Source: Xiphydria camelus
Taxonomy: Eukaryota > Arthropoda > Insecta > Hymenoptera > Xiphydriidae
Reading direction: 5' to 3'
Assembly (NCBI GenBank): GCA_963678675.1
Contig: OY783200.1
Span: 694,501-758,500 of the forward strand
DNA length: 64,000 nucleotides
In this document: positions 1 through 11,100 of the stretch, one piece after another
Position numbering within the stretch: the first letter of the stretch is position 1
Layout of the letters: every line of letters begins with the position of its first letter
The notes under the pieces: generated by a model
The model's input: only the letters and a program-made list of their open reading frames with translations
Databases searched by the model: none
Told to the model about the DNA's origin: nothing
Position numbers and translations under genes: made by a program

Positions 1-700
1 GGTACTCTCTAACTCTTCATTTACAGCAACATGGCTGGCGCTGTGAAGAGCGGAATGAGCATGCTCATCGTTGACACTAATTATATGACCCGAAGTACCG
101 ATAGCCGTGGCAGCGGTATGTTCTTCAGCATTGATGAATCCAGAATTTATATGACCGCCTGTATGACTGATAATTTCTTCTCCGTGCCTAACTGAACCAA
201 ATGAATCTTGATGAGTACTCCCTAATTCTTCATTTACCGCAACATGGCTGGCACTGTGAAGAGCGGAATGAGCATGACCTTCGTTGACACTAACTATATG
301 ACCCGAAGTATCGATAGCCGAGGCAGCGGTATGTTCTTCAGCATTGATGAATCCAGAATTTATATGACCGCCTGTATGACTGATAATTTCTTCCTCGCAA
401 CCGGCAACTAGATCCGAATTAATTATGGCACCTTCTCCGTGCCTAACTGAACCAAACGAATCTTGATGAGTACTCCCTAATTCTTCATTTACCGCAACAT
501 GGCTGGCACTGTGAAGAGCGGAATGAGCATGACCTTTGTTGACACTAACTATATGACCCGAAGTATCGATAGCCGAGGCAGCGGTATGTTCTTCAGCATT
601 GATGAAACCAGAATTGATATGACCGCCTGTATGATTGATAATTTCTTCTTCACAATCGTCTCCTTGATTCGTATTAAGAATAATAGCCTCCCCATGCCTG
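1..700 (-). repeat. Second block of coding repeats, 213/255-bp period
   Basis: The anchor atggctggc recurs at 31, 244 and 499. The first unit is 213 bp and the second 255 bp; the 42-bp difference is a short in-frame block near 391-430 that the first unit lacks. The units are related to the 237-bp repeats further right (shared encoded motifs SGFI, AIDTS, SASHVAVNEEL). The array continues beyond base 1. From about 700 to 1245 the repeats are degenerate. Confidence 0.85.
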
Positions 701-3700
701 AGAGAATTGATAGCTTCATTATGGATACCCGTCAATTCTCCTCCCACGGCACCATAGCTGGAACTATGAAGAGTTGCACTACCCATAACAGGGTTGTATT
801 TAATGGCATCAATTACTACAGGATAGATGTCCGTATCTGCATGACTTATATGTCTTTTACAATGAACTGTTTCAGCTCCGATTTCTCTAATAGGATCAAT
901 TATGTCTGCGTGAGTACTTGCCAATGCTTCATGCAATAAAACGTGACCTACGTTGTGAATAGCAGAATTGAAATTTTTTTTGCCAGCACCGATGAAGTGC
1001 CTTGATGTGTCAGTAGCTGAGGCAGCGGAACACTCTCCAGTGTTGATTAATCCAGAAGTCACATGACCACCAGCATGATTAATAACTTCAGACTGATAAT
1101 CGTGTCCATCGTTTCTGCCAATGATAGCAGATTCCCCAACATTAATGAATCCAGAATTTAGATGACCACTTGAATGACCAATAACACCGTGGTTTGTATT
1201 AATAACGGCAGCTTCTCCATGTCTACTTGAACTAATAGCTTCCTCGTGGGTACTCGCCAATTCTTCGTTCACAGCAATGTGACTTGCACTGTGAACAGCA
1301 GAATGGGCATGTTCTTCATTATCACTGATGAATTGACTCGATGTATCAATAGCAGAAGCAGAGGCATGTTTTCCAGCACTGATGAATCCAGAACTCAGGT
1401 GACTACCTGTATAACCGACGACATCTTGATTCGTATTAATAATAACAGCATCTTCGTGTCTAGCAGAACTAGAAGCCTCATGATGAGTACTTGCCAACTC
1501 CTCATTCACGGCAATATGGCTGGCACTTTGAACAGCAGAATGGGCATGTTCTTCATTAGCACTGATTAACTGACTCGATGTATCAATAACCGAAGCAGAG
1601 GCATGCTCTCCAGCACTGATGATTCCAGAACTCAGATGGCTACCTGAATGACCGACGACATCTTGATTCGTATTAATAATAACAGCATCTTCGTGTCTAC
1701 CAGAACTAGAAGCCTCATGATGAGTACTTGACAACTCCTCATTCACGGTAATATGGCTGGCACTTTGAACAGCAGAATGGGCATGTTCTTCATTAGCACT
1801 GATTAATTGACTCGATGTATCAATAGCCGAAGCAGAGGCACAATCTCCAGCACTGATAAATCCAGAACTCAGGTGGCTACCTGAATGACCGACAACATCT
1901 TGATTCGTATTAATAATAACAGCATCTTCGTGTCTAGCAGAACTAGAAGCCTCATGATGAGTACTTGCCAACTCCTCATTCACGGCAATATGGCTGGCAC
2001 TTTGAACAGCAGAATGGGCATGTTCCTCATTAGCACTGATTAACTGACTCGATGTATCAATAACCGAAGCAGAGGCATGCTCTCCAGCACTGATGAATCC
2101 AGAACTCAGATGGCTACCTGAATGACCGACGACATCTTGATTCGTATTAATAATAACAGCATCTTCGTGTCTACCAGAACTAGAAGCCTCATGATAAGTA
2201 CTTGACAACTCCTCATTCACGGCAATATGGCTGGCACTTTGAACAGCAGAATGGGCATGTTCTTCATTAGCACTGATTAACTGACTCGATGTATCAATAG
2301 CAGAGGCAGTATTATGTGTAGCAACTGCAGACTCGGCTTTGATAATAGCGTTTCCAACAATCTCTGCTCCGTGATTCGCGCTGATTATTCCAGCTTCATT
2401 ATGAGAGAAGGAATTAATAACATCTGCATCCGTATGAGACGATTCAGTGTCCACAATAATAGCACTGTCACTAAGAGCGGAAGAGTCGACGTGTTCTTCA
2501 TGATCACTGTGTATATGACTCGAGCTATGCGTTGCCGATTCAAAAGTGTTTTCGTCATTTATGAATCCATGTTTCTGATCGATAAGAATATCGTCAACAG
2601 CTTTACCCCTCGAACGCTCCCTCGCTTCCTTCGCATTCAGAATCTCCTCCAATTTTCCTGCGATATTTCTCACCAATTTTTTCCCATCATTCAATATCAT
2701 TTGTCCAATGTCACCCAATTTAATGATTGTCGATTGAACCACTTGCTTCTTGGTATCGAGAGCTTGCTTCTTGACATCTGCAAAAACATCCGACTTCGAG
2801 GTTCCTTTACCAATGCCTGAAGATTCACCGTATCCAACAACTTCTTTGTGACTATGTACCACATTTCCTAACGAATCATCTTGCCTACGAATGATCAACT
2901 CTCCGTTGGGTCCAATCGAATGGACAAAATCTTGACGTAGAATCGATGCCGACGAATCACCAAAAACATGACCAGACCCATACAATCCTGTATTTTGTGC
3001 AATCGACAGTGAATCGTCATCATTTAGAGCATGAACTCTACCGGTATTAATATCAATATGAGCCTGACCAACTCTTCCTGACGGTGAAGCGGTTAGTCCA
3101 TCTGTAGAACATGGCAACGAATCACCAACAGCATGACCAGAACCATAAAATCCAGTATTTTGTGCAATCGATACTGAATCGGCATCCTTTAGAGCATGAA
3201 CTCTACCGGTATTAATACCAATACGAGCTTGACCAACCCTTTCTAGCGGTGAAACGTCAATAATCGGTGCTTTTTCAATTACCAAATCACCTGCCACTGC
3301 ACCATTACCAGCTGCATCAGTTATCGCCCGATTACCCAATTGTTCTTCGTACACATACGGTTGTCCATTAATCACAGTAATAATATTACCTACCCCAGGG
3401 TTGACCAAAGAATATATCCCACTACCATCATATGTAGGATATAAGTACTCCGTATTATATCCAATATTCCCTATCTTCTCGGTACACGAACAAAGGTTGA
3501 CTACTTGTACCCCCGTAGCTTGACTTCTGTCCCCACCACATTTAGGGCAACACAAACTACCGTGACACGTTCTTGGAGTAATCTCATGCGGGGAAGATGC
3601 TTCTGCGTCAAGATACAATTCCAGTGGAACTCCATTTTCTACGAAGGAAAACTGGTATTTTTTCAAATTCGTGGATTTGACGATATCTTCTTTCGTGTGG

Positions 3701-4491
3701 TTCGAAACACCATCGTTAGACGTTGCAACCGATTGAATGTCGTCGATATTTTCAAGCGGTCTCTTATCGGGTTCTCTCGTTTCTCTACTCGATATTTTTA
3801 AATCGTCATCGCCGGACGGAATAACGATAGAATCTTCGACATCCTCGGCTTCCGAACCCTGAGATGTTCGTGACGAATTAAAATCACCCTCCGATGATGT
3901 TCCAACATTACGTAGCGTCGAAACGAATCGTCGAGGTTCGTTGCCATCGTCGTCGACCTCTTTTGCACTGTTTTCCACTGATTCCCTCTCTTCGCCCTGC
4001 TTACTATTATGCAATGAATTTATATCAGACGCCTCGTTCAATGACCTTTTATTGAAAATAGACTCGATGTCCCCATCTTCCGATTCGATAATATCGTCCA
4101 ACCTCAAAGACTTTCCTTCGATCTCCGGTGGATTTTCAAATTCAGGGACATCTTCCGTGCCGTATATCGATTGCCAATAAGAATCGATGTCAATAGGTTC
4201 GAATGGTAAGTTATCCATTTCACCGGTTGGCTCATTAGATGCAGAAATTTGAGATGCTTCTTCCGCAAGCTCGTCCACCGATATCCCTTCATCCTGCCTG
4301 ATCTTTCTATGGACCGCAGCATCCCGATGATCTTCAATGTTAACACCACTATTTCCCACAGTTATTTCGCCAACTTCGAGCGACCCCACACTCGATAAAT
4401 GGAGCCCCTGTCCAACATCTCTTCCGTCCCGCGCGCACGAACCTAAGCACAACAGTAGCAGCTGCAATGCACCAAGATAATATTGGCGCAT
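1..4491 (-). CDS. Giant secreted His/Ser/Ala-rich tandem-repeat protein, partial at C-terminus
   Basis: I do not recognise the family. On the minus strand the frame starting at the ATG at 4491-4489 has no stop down to base 1: at least 1497 codons without an intron. Residues 1-20 (MRQYYLGALQLLLLCLGSCA) form a clear signal peptide, so the protein should be secreted. Next come an acidic Ser/Asp/Glu-rich stretch (about 25-300), a Cys cluster (C309, C314, C315, C318, C334, C336), a Tyr-rich stretch (about 341-385), two roughly 55-residue repeats sharing TGRVHAL and AQNTG (about 410-520), and a lysine-rich, probably helical segment (about 565-640). From about residue 650 onward it is His/Ser/Ala/Glu-rich tandem repeats with recurring SGFISAGEHAS, EEHAHSA and SASHIAVNEEL. 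The repeat period is 79 residues in the middle, and 71 or 85 near the left edge. It lies downstream of the peroxidase on the same strand. Metal binding, glue, silk or eggshell matrix are all possible; function is unknown. Confidence 0.88.
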   Translation of the reverse strand, partial: MRQYYLGALQLLLLCLGSCARDGRDVGQGLHLSSVGSLEVGEITVGNSGVNIEDHRDAAVHRKIRQDEGISVDELAEEASQISASNEPTGEMDNLPFEPIDIDSYWQSIYGTEDVPEFENPPEIEGKSLRLDDIIESEDGDIESIFNKRSLNEASDINSLHNSKQGEERESVENSAKEVDDDGNEPRRFVSTLRNVGTSSEGDFNSSRTSQGSEAEDVEDSIVIPSGDDDLKISSRETREPDKRPLENIDDIQSVATSNDGVSNHTKEDIVKSTNLKKYQFSFVENGVPLELYLDAEASSPHEITPRTCHGSLCCPKCGGDRSQATGVQVVNLCSCTEKIGNIGYNTEYLYPTYDGSGIYSLVNPGVGNIITVINGQPYVYEEQLGNRAITDAAGNGAVAGDLVIEKAPIIDVSPLERVGQARIGINTGRVHALKDADSVSIAQNTGFYGSGHAVGDSLPCSTDGLTASPSGRVGQAHIDINTGRVHALNDDDSLSIAQNTGLYGSGHVFGDSSASILRQDFVHSIGPNGELIIRRQDDSLGNVVHSHKEVVGYGESSGIGKGTSKSDVFADVKKQALDTKKQVVQSTIIKLGDIGQMILNDGKKLVRNIAGKLEEILNAKEARERSRGKAVDDILIDQKHGFINDENTFESATHSSSHIHSDHEEHVDSSALSDSAIIVDTESSHTDADVINSFSHNEAGIISANHGAEIVGNAIIKAESAVATHNTASAIDTSSQLISANEEHAHSAVQSASHIAVNEELSSTYHEASSSGRHEDAVIINTNQDVVGHSGSHLSSGFISAGEHASASVIDTSSQLISANEEHAHSAVQSASHIAVNEELASTHHEASSSARHEDAVIINTNQDVVGHSGSHLSSGFISAGDCASASAIDTSSQLISANEEHAHSAVQSASHITVNEELSSTHHEASSSGRHEDAVIINTNQDVVGHSGSHLSSGIISAGEHASASVIDTSSQLISANEEHAHSAVQSASHIAVNEELASTHHEASSSARHEDAVIINTNQDVVGYTGSHLSSGFISAGKHASASAIDTSSQFISDNEEHAHSAVHSASHIAVNEELASTHEEAISSSRHGEAAVINTNHGVIGHSSGHLNSGFINVGESAIIGRNDGHDYQSEVINHAGGHVTSGLINTGECSAASATDTSRHFIGAGKKNFNSAIHNVGHVLLHEALASTHADIIDPIREIGAETVHCKRHISHADTDIYPVVIDAIKYNPVMGSATLHSSSYGAVGGELTGIHNEAINSLRHGEAIILNTNQGDDCEEEIINHTGGHINSGFINAEEHTAASAIDTSGHIVSVNKGHAHSALHSASHVAVNEELGSTHQDSFGSVRHGEGAIINSDLVAGCEEEIISHTGGHINSGFINAEEHTAASAIDTSGHIVSVNEGHAHSALHSASHVAVNEELGSTHQDSFGSVRHGEEIISHTGGHINSGFINAEEHTAATAIGTSGHIISVNDEHAHSALHSASHVAVNEELEST
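1246..2300 (-). repeat. Tandem 237-bp coding repeats (79 residues per unit)
   Basis: The anchor tccagaactcag recurs at 1387, 1624, 1861 and 2098, exactly 237 bp apart, with near-identical DNA between anchors. The spacing is a multiple of three and keeps the minus-strand frame open. Near-identity at the DNA level points to recent expansion or gene conversion. Copy number could therefore vary between individuals or be wrong in an assembly. Confidence 0.93.
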
Positions 4492-4666
4492 CTCTCTCGC
4501 GACTTTTCACGCAAATTCGATTATTTGCGAACGACTCTTCGATACCGTGAGTCCTTGCGACCAGCGATGTACTGACGGTGAGTTTGCAGGTTCGGGAACG
4601 ATGTACGCCCGACAATACCCAATTGCGCAATGTCAGAATAAGCCGGGTTGCACAACAAAAAGCTTG

Positions 4667-4672
4667 TTTATA
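4667..4672 (-). promoter_or_regulatory. Possible TATA box of the repeat-protein gene
   Basis: The minus strand reads TATAAA here, about 180 bp upstream of the ATG at 4491. That would place a transcription start near 4640 with a leader of about 150 nt. An AATAAA on the same strand at 4687-4682, about 465 bp past the peroxidase stop, nearly touches it, so the upstream gene's 3' end and this promoter may abut. This is by motif only. Confidence 0.4.
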
Positions 4673-5150
4673 AATATCACGTTTTATTGCGTAACACGAA
4701 AATGCGACAACGCCGTTATTTCACGTTCAAAATTAATCACGCTCGCGATTAATCGTTGGGTGGGAAGACGGTGGCTGTACAGAGACGCTTCTTCCTCACT
4801 TGCTTCCCGAAATGAAAAGATGTTGCGCTGATGACGAGGATACCGCGAGAGAGGTATACATATCGTGCAAAGGGAATTGCGATCGATTGATCGAGTCACC
4901 GAGAATTACGATGACAGAAGTCCATCTGACAACTTTAAATTATGTAGCTGGCTGTGCATCGGGTCAGCCGCAGCACGTAGCAATGATTAATTCGAAACAC
5001 TTCTTAGCTAAGCCACGTTCGCTCTCAGTGGGTCGATCAATAAGAATCTTATTACAACAAAGGTGGCATCGGATGAATAAAAACAGAACGCTTGACTATT
5101 CCGAACGATCGTAACACCGATAATTGCCCTACGGAGGCACTTGTGGATCG

Positions 5151-8100
5151 CTATTTTTTAAAGTATGAGAAATCGAAGTTGTGCTGGCTGCTCGTGTGCG
5201 GACCGTAGTCCTTCCACAGTGAAAGGTCCGGCGCTGGCAGGTCGCTGCAGCGCACCACCGGATTTCTGCGGACGAAGGAAAACGAGTGTGTTTTTTTACC
5301 CCAATTTCTCGTATCGCAATGCAGCCTACCCTGATCGCGGAGACCGAACTCACTTGTGGGAAATCTGTTCGAATCCACTTGGCTGCATGTGACTGATGTC
5401 GTCGCCGTTGTCGCAGAATATCCTCGATATGCTGGTCTTGCGAATTTCGTTCAATTGTTCTGAAAAAGTTTGAAGCGTCCAGCGTGTTGACCTCGCAACG
5501 ACGTGCTGCCGTAAAAACACGCAGAGCGGTGCTTACCAATGTTGAACGCCACTTCCTGGTCTCCGTTCTCGAACCAGAATCGATCGCCGACACGAGTGCG
5601 ATAGAACTGCTCGAGGAGAATGCACAGGAATGTTGGCCCGGCTTCGGTTCCTACGACGTGAGTTTCCAGTGCACCACCGACAGTCAGGTCGACGTCGTCC
5701 GGGCTCTCGTACAGTTGGGCCAATTTGTTCACGTTCTGAAAAAGAATGCGAGCGAGACAGATGTATAATTAATAAATGATCCGCAACACCTGACATGAAG
5801 AGTGGTGCGCGCAGGAGGAATCGAACCTTTTTGCAGATGACGTCGGTAAAGTCAGCCCAGGTGCGAGCCTTGCGAAGTCCGCAGTGATGACGAGCTTCGT
5901 TGTAGGAAGCCAAGCCGTGATCACGATTTCGTTGGATGTCGATGGCCCTGAGGTCCAGGCCCAGGGGGAAGCTGTTCCGGAAGAAGAACTCGGTTATCTG
6001 GAGCAAGACATGAAAATAAATTAAATTGCATTGAAAATTAGCAGAATTCTGTCAAAGTCATGATACGGAGATATCGAGTGACTGACCTCCTTGTCGAAGA
6101 ACTGATCGGTTTCTTTCATTGGCTGGGAAGCCATACCTCTGATCAGCTTGTCCAAGTTACCGTCCTCCTCGATTACTCGAGGTCGGTTGAAGTGATCGCT
6201 CAGCCTAATCGTCTCGGTCGGATTGTACTGGCGTTGTTCATCGACCAAGCTGAAGATAAAAATGCAAAAATTTGCGTTGGAGATCAGTGGAAGTGCTTGA
6301 ATATTTCGATGAAATCCGATTAAAATCTATTAATGTTTTCGATTAGTTTATATCTAATTTTTGCCTTCGAATTTTTCGATTTAAAAAATGCATAATACAT
6401 TTGAGAAATTTCGATCGGTTTGTACTGAAAAATTCCAACTTCTATTTCAAATGGAATTTAATCGGAGAATTAATATAACAATTCGGTCAAGGGATTTGAT
6501 ATAATTTCGTTGACTTTAATAGGTTTCGATCGAAATGGTATTAATAGAGAAATACTTACTCTAAATATCCAGCGATGTTGGTGTGGAAATATCTGAAGGC
6601 AGCGGTGGAATGTTCATTGAGAACGGTGGGGTTTACGCGGGGATCGTAGTCATTCACATAATCGTGAGTCTTGTATAAGAGCTTGTGTTGATAAGTATAC
6701 TTCTCACCTGACGAGAAAAATGAACGTTAGAAACTACACGTGTTCGAATCTTTTCAGATTTGGCATACATTTCAACTCGGATAATCTGGAATATATTTTG
6801 TATGCGACGAAACATCAAAGAAATATAACTACTTTTGCTTATTTTGGGAAGAAAAAATGAGGAACGATACGATTTGCGTAAGTCCCTCTTTTTTTCCTTG
6901 GATTATCATCCGCAAGTAGCAAGCAAATAGCGAGAGAAAGAGAAGAAGAGAGAGCTACAAAAAAGTGCGTGCAATGAGAAAATGCTCAAACAAATTACGC
7001 GGGAAGCGGAACCGTTTATACCAGTTACTGGTCACTACGTGCTCTGGCACCCAGCACGCACATTTCTACGTGACGGCTGTTAAAAATAATCCCGTACGGG
7101 TATGTGCAAAATAAATAAGCCGAGCGTTTGACTCATAATGAGGATTTTCGAAAACTTTAAGCGTACATAAAAATATTTGAAGAATAATTCATTTGTCGTG
7201 AAAAACAAATTACCATTTCGAGAGAAAATAGTCAAACATGATCAGTTGATCATATGTAATTGGATACAATCCTACGTGATCAGGTAGGATTTTATATATT
7301 TAGATCCAAAGTTTTCAACTTCGTTTGTATCTAAATTTATGTAATCATATTTGCAGATACATGGTTATATACGGTTATATATCATCACACATGATTTTTC
7401 ATATATGATTTTTGGAATCAGCGCTTAAGATTTTGACAAAAATCGAAATCTCTGGAATCGAACTATCGACCATTCTATCTTGTGTATTTTTTCGCGCTGA
7501 TTATGAAAATAATTAATATATTGAGGAAATCTCAAAGGAATACCGAGATATCCATGATTTTTTAATGAAAAAATAATTTTTCCGAACATAAAATCGCTGA
7601 TATCTCATATTTCCTTTGAGATATGGACCTGATAACCATGATTTTCGGAATCAGCGCAAAAAAATACATCGGATAGGGTGGTCGAGAGATCGATTTCAGA
7701 GATTTCAATTTTCGCGAAAAATTGAAAAAATCGTGAGTATATGCCTTAAGATTTTGACAAAAATCGAAATCTCTGGAATCGAACTCTCGATCATCCTATC
7801 TTATGTATTTTTTCGCGCTGATTACGAAAATGGCAGATATATTGACGATATCTCAAAGGAAATGTAAGATATCGGTGATTTCATGTACCAGAAAATTACT
7901 TTTTTCACGGAAAATCATCGATATCTCGGTCTTCTTTTGAGATATCCTCAATATATCTATAATTTTCGTAATCAGCGCGAAAAAATACATAAGATAGGAT
8001 GGTCGAGAGTTCGATTCCAGAGATTTCGATTTTTTGTCAAAATCGTGAGTATATGCCTTAAGATTTTGACAAAAATCGAAATCTCTGGAATCGAACTCTC

Positions 8101-11100
8101 GACCATCCTATCTTATGTATTTTTTCGCGCTGATTACGAAAATTATAGATATATTGAGGATATCTCAAAGGAAGACCGAGATATCGATGATTTTCCGTGA
8201 AAAAAGTAATTTTCTGGTACATGAAATCACCGATATCTTATATTTCCTTTGAGATATCGTCAATATATTTGCCATTTTCGGAATCAGCGTGAAAAAATAC
8301 ATCGGATAGGGTGGTCGAGAGATCGATTTCTGAGATTTCAATTTTCGCGAAAAATTGAACTCTCGACCATCCTATCTTATGTATTTTTTCGCGCTGATTA
8401 CGAAAATTATAGATATATCGAGGATATATCTAAGGAAGACCGAAATATCCATGATTTTCTGCGAAAAAAAATAATTTTCTGGTACATGAAATCATCAATA
8501 TGTGTGAAAAAAGCGTGAAAAAATACATTAAATGGGGCGGTCGAGAGTTTGATTGAAAAAATTTCAAGGGAGTTAAAAATTAAAATCTCATGTATTTTTT
8601 GTAGGCATACTGATCGGTACTAACGTTTGAATTTCTACTGATAGATGACGTGGAGAAATGCTCATTTACTTAAAATAGCCAGGAGATTCAATTTAGGTAC
8701 CGGTTCAATATAGGCAAGTCTTCCCTATGCGAAAAATTGAAAAGTTGCACGTGCAAATTTTACTCAAGTAGGTTGAACAGGGTAACGCGGGTGGATTTTG
8801 TAAACAAAATGTAGATGGTATTTTCCGCCTTGTTTTAAAGCACACGTGTGCAAAATTTCATCTAGATCGGATAAAAACTGTGGATTTGTATAAAGAACAT
8901 GCAAATATACACGCATTCATTTTTATATATTACAAGATCACCCGCTGGGCTCATCTAAAGGTTCCTTCAAAATTTCATTAAAATCGATCCAGCCGTTCTG
9001 GAGTCTATAAGGAGCATACGTACACACGTTGATTTTTATATATAATACATATATAGATAGAAGATATATGATCATTCCTCTTCCCGGGGATAGAAAATCA
9101 AAAAACTAAAACGAAGTTATTCCAAAGAGCGATAGTACAATTTGTGCATTTGTATCATAGCATAATTTTTCAATTCACTGAGCATGCCAACGACGAAAGG
9201 CAATAATATTTGAAAGAGTTGAGTTACCCAAGAATAGCGGAAGCCATTCGTAATAGCTGATGTGTTGGTGTTCAGCAATAACGATGCGTCTTGCTTCTTG
9301 GTAAGTCGTTTCGTCACTCCAATGGGGATTCAATTGGGCGAGAGCCTCGGCAACGCGATTGTGTTCCCTCAGAAGTAGGATCTGGAGGATCGTCAGTTGT
9401 GGATTCTGATTGACTCGCGGATCACCTGAAGTGTAACGGCGTGCAAATTAACATCGATGAGTCGGTTTAAGCATATTCGTCGTACGAACTCTAAATAACA
9501 AAATATAAATTCGAGCTCAAAGCCAATACCAACCAGCGAGATAACAGACTTCATTTACAGCCTGCGCGGCACAAGCCGCGGTCTTGTTGGTCGCTTGTGG
9601 TGGCCACTCTCGTCCGTAACGGATATCCGTCGTCAAACGACCACGGAAGCCCGAACGAATTGACCTTGCAACTTGGGTGGTTGAACCGTATACCTCCGAG
9701 AGATCCAGGAAATGAGACACTACCGTTAACTGAAACGGAAGATATTTCAATGAAGATTCCACGAACAAAATTTCTACCCAATTTCGTGCGAAGCTCAAGT
9801 TTTTGAAAAGGAAGAAGTTACTATATGAGCAAATAGTTATGTGGGGTGGGCGATAAAATGCTGATTCTCTCTAGAAAGCAAAGTGGAATGCTAATTGGAT
9901 GGTGACAGCTGAGCTATCGAATCGCTTCATCAAGTGAATGAAATTCCTTTCGGTAATGCGTAAAATGCCTATTGCACTCGCTGCCTTACAAATGTCGATC
10001 ACGATCTCAGCGTCGTGATGCAATGACCGGATGACCGTAATACCGCGTGCATGGAAGGAATAGCGAACCTGTTCTGCAGGCTCGAACTTTGTCGAGCAAC
10101 CTTGATCAAGGTCGGTTATACTGCGGACGAAATTCATGCATTGTCTATTGGTGTGCCCGTACAGTGGGTCGCGTCTGGAAATAACGATGGGGTAGCAGAG
10201 AGGGCTGTCCAGGGCTTCCGGTATGTACTGACCGTCGTCGGTACAGCATGTTGCTGGGTGGATATCTGCGATTTGATAAGACGACGATAAAATATATCGT
10301 GTCACGTCACGTCACACCACATCACATTATATTATATTAAATTATACCATATTATATCATATATCATACTATGTTAAAGCTCTATCAAGTCGCCAATTCA
10401 TATTTTGAAGTGGCGCTCAAACACAGTTTACACTGTATCCGAATAATATAAGTCCGAATTGGATCAAACTATTCAAAGCCACGAACAGGTCCATCAATTT
10501 GACCATGTATTATTCCTCAGATGATTATATTTTAATCACTTCATGCTTACTCGTTTGAGTACTGCCTTGGATCAGAGCCATGTCGTGCGTTATGATTTGA
10601 CCGTATTGCATAGCGGCCAACGTAAACTTCTTGTCGTCCACTGGCTTATCGGGATGAAGGACGTAGCTGACATCTCGCGACAGTGGCAAGTCATTGCCGG
10701 TCACTGATTTCGTCGGCTGGTGGACACCTTTGGAATTCGATTAGACGTCAGATATGACGTGACGGAATTCGAACGACATGCAATTACGTCACGTCGAATG
10801 ACTTGGTCGTTACAGTCCGGTTTATTCGCGATTATAGTGCGAGTAGCTCGGAGAAATTGCGATCGCGAGAAATTTTGAATTGATCGGTTTGACGCGCGAG
10901 GTCAGAGGTTCGTATTGCGCGATATTGAGAAACATTTGATACGTGTATAGGGTGATCTACTCGGATCGATCGACCCAATTTCCTCTTCGGCGAGATTCAA
11001 TGCAATGAAAGAAAATGATACATATACGGAAAAAAGAAGTTGGCCAATGGCGAAAGAGGAAATACCACGTAGAAATTGAGTTCGCGAAATATCGCGTTGA

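Noticed and set aside
499..2820. Plus-strand reading frames of 107-168 codons over the left repeat region
   Set aside because: They are antisense shadows of the single minus-strand frame, which has a signal peptide and stays open for 4.5 kb.
7985..8035. Possible tRNA or SINE box B (agttcgattcc)
   Set aside because: No box A at the right distance and no cloverleaf could be formed; the word belongs to the intron repeat unit.
7616..8518. Plus-strand frames repeating RNQREKIHRIGWSR-like peptides
   Set aside because: They arise from the alternating inverted repeat units in the peroxidase intron; copies are frame-shifted and truncated, with no start context or domain.
9228..9425. Loss of the proximal His in the peroxidase, suspected from Gln in LTILQILLLREHNR
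   Set aside because: The proximal His of this family lies in the later FRYGHT-type motif, which is intact here as FRYFHT at residue 454.
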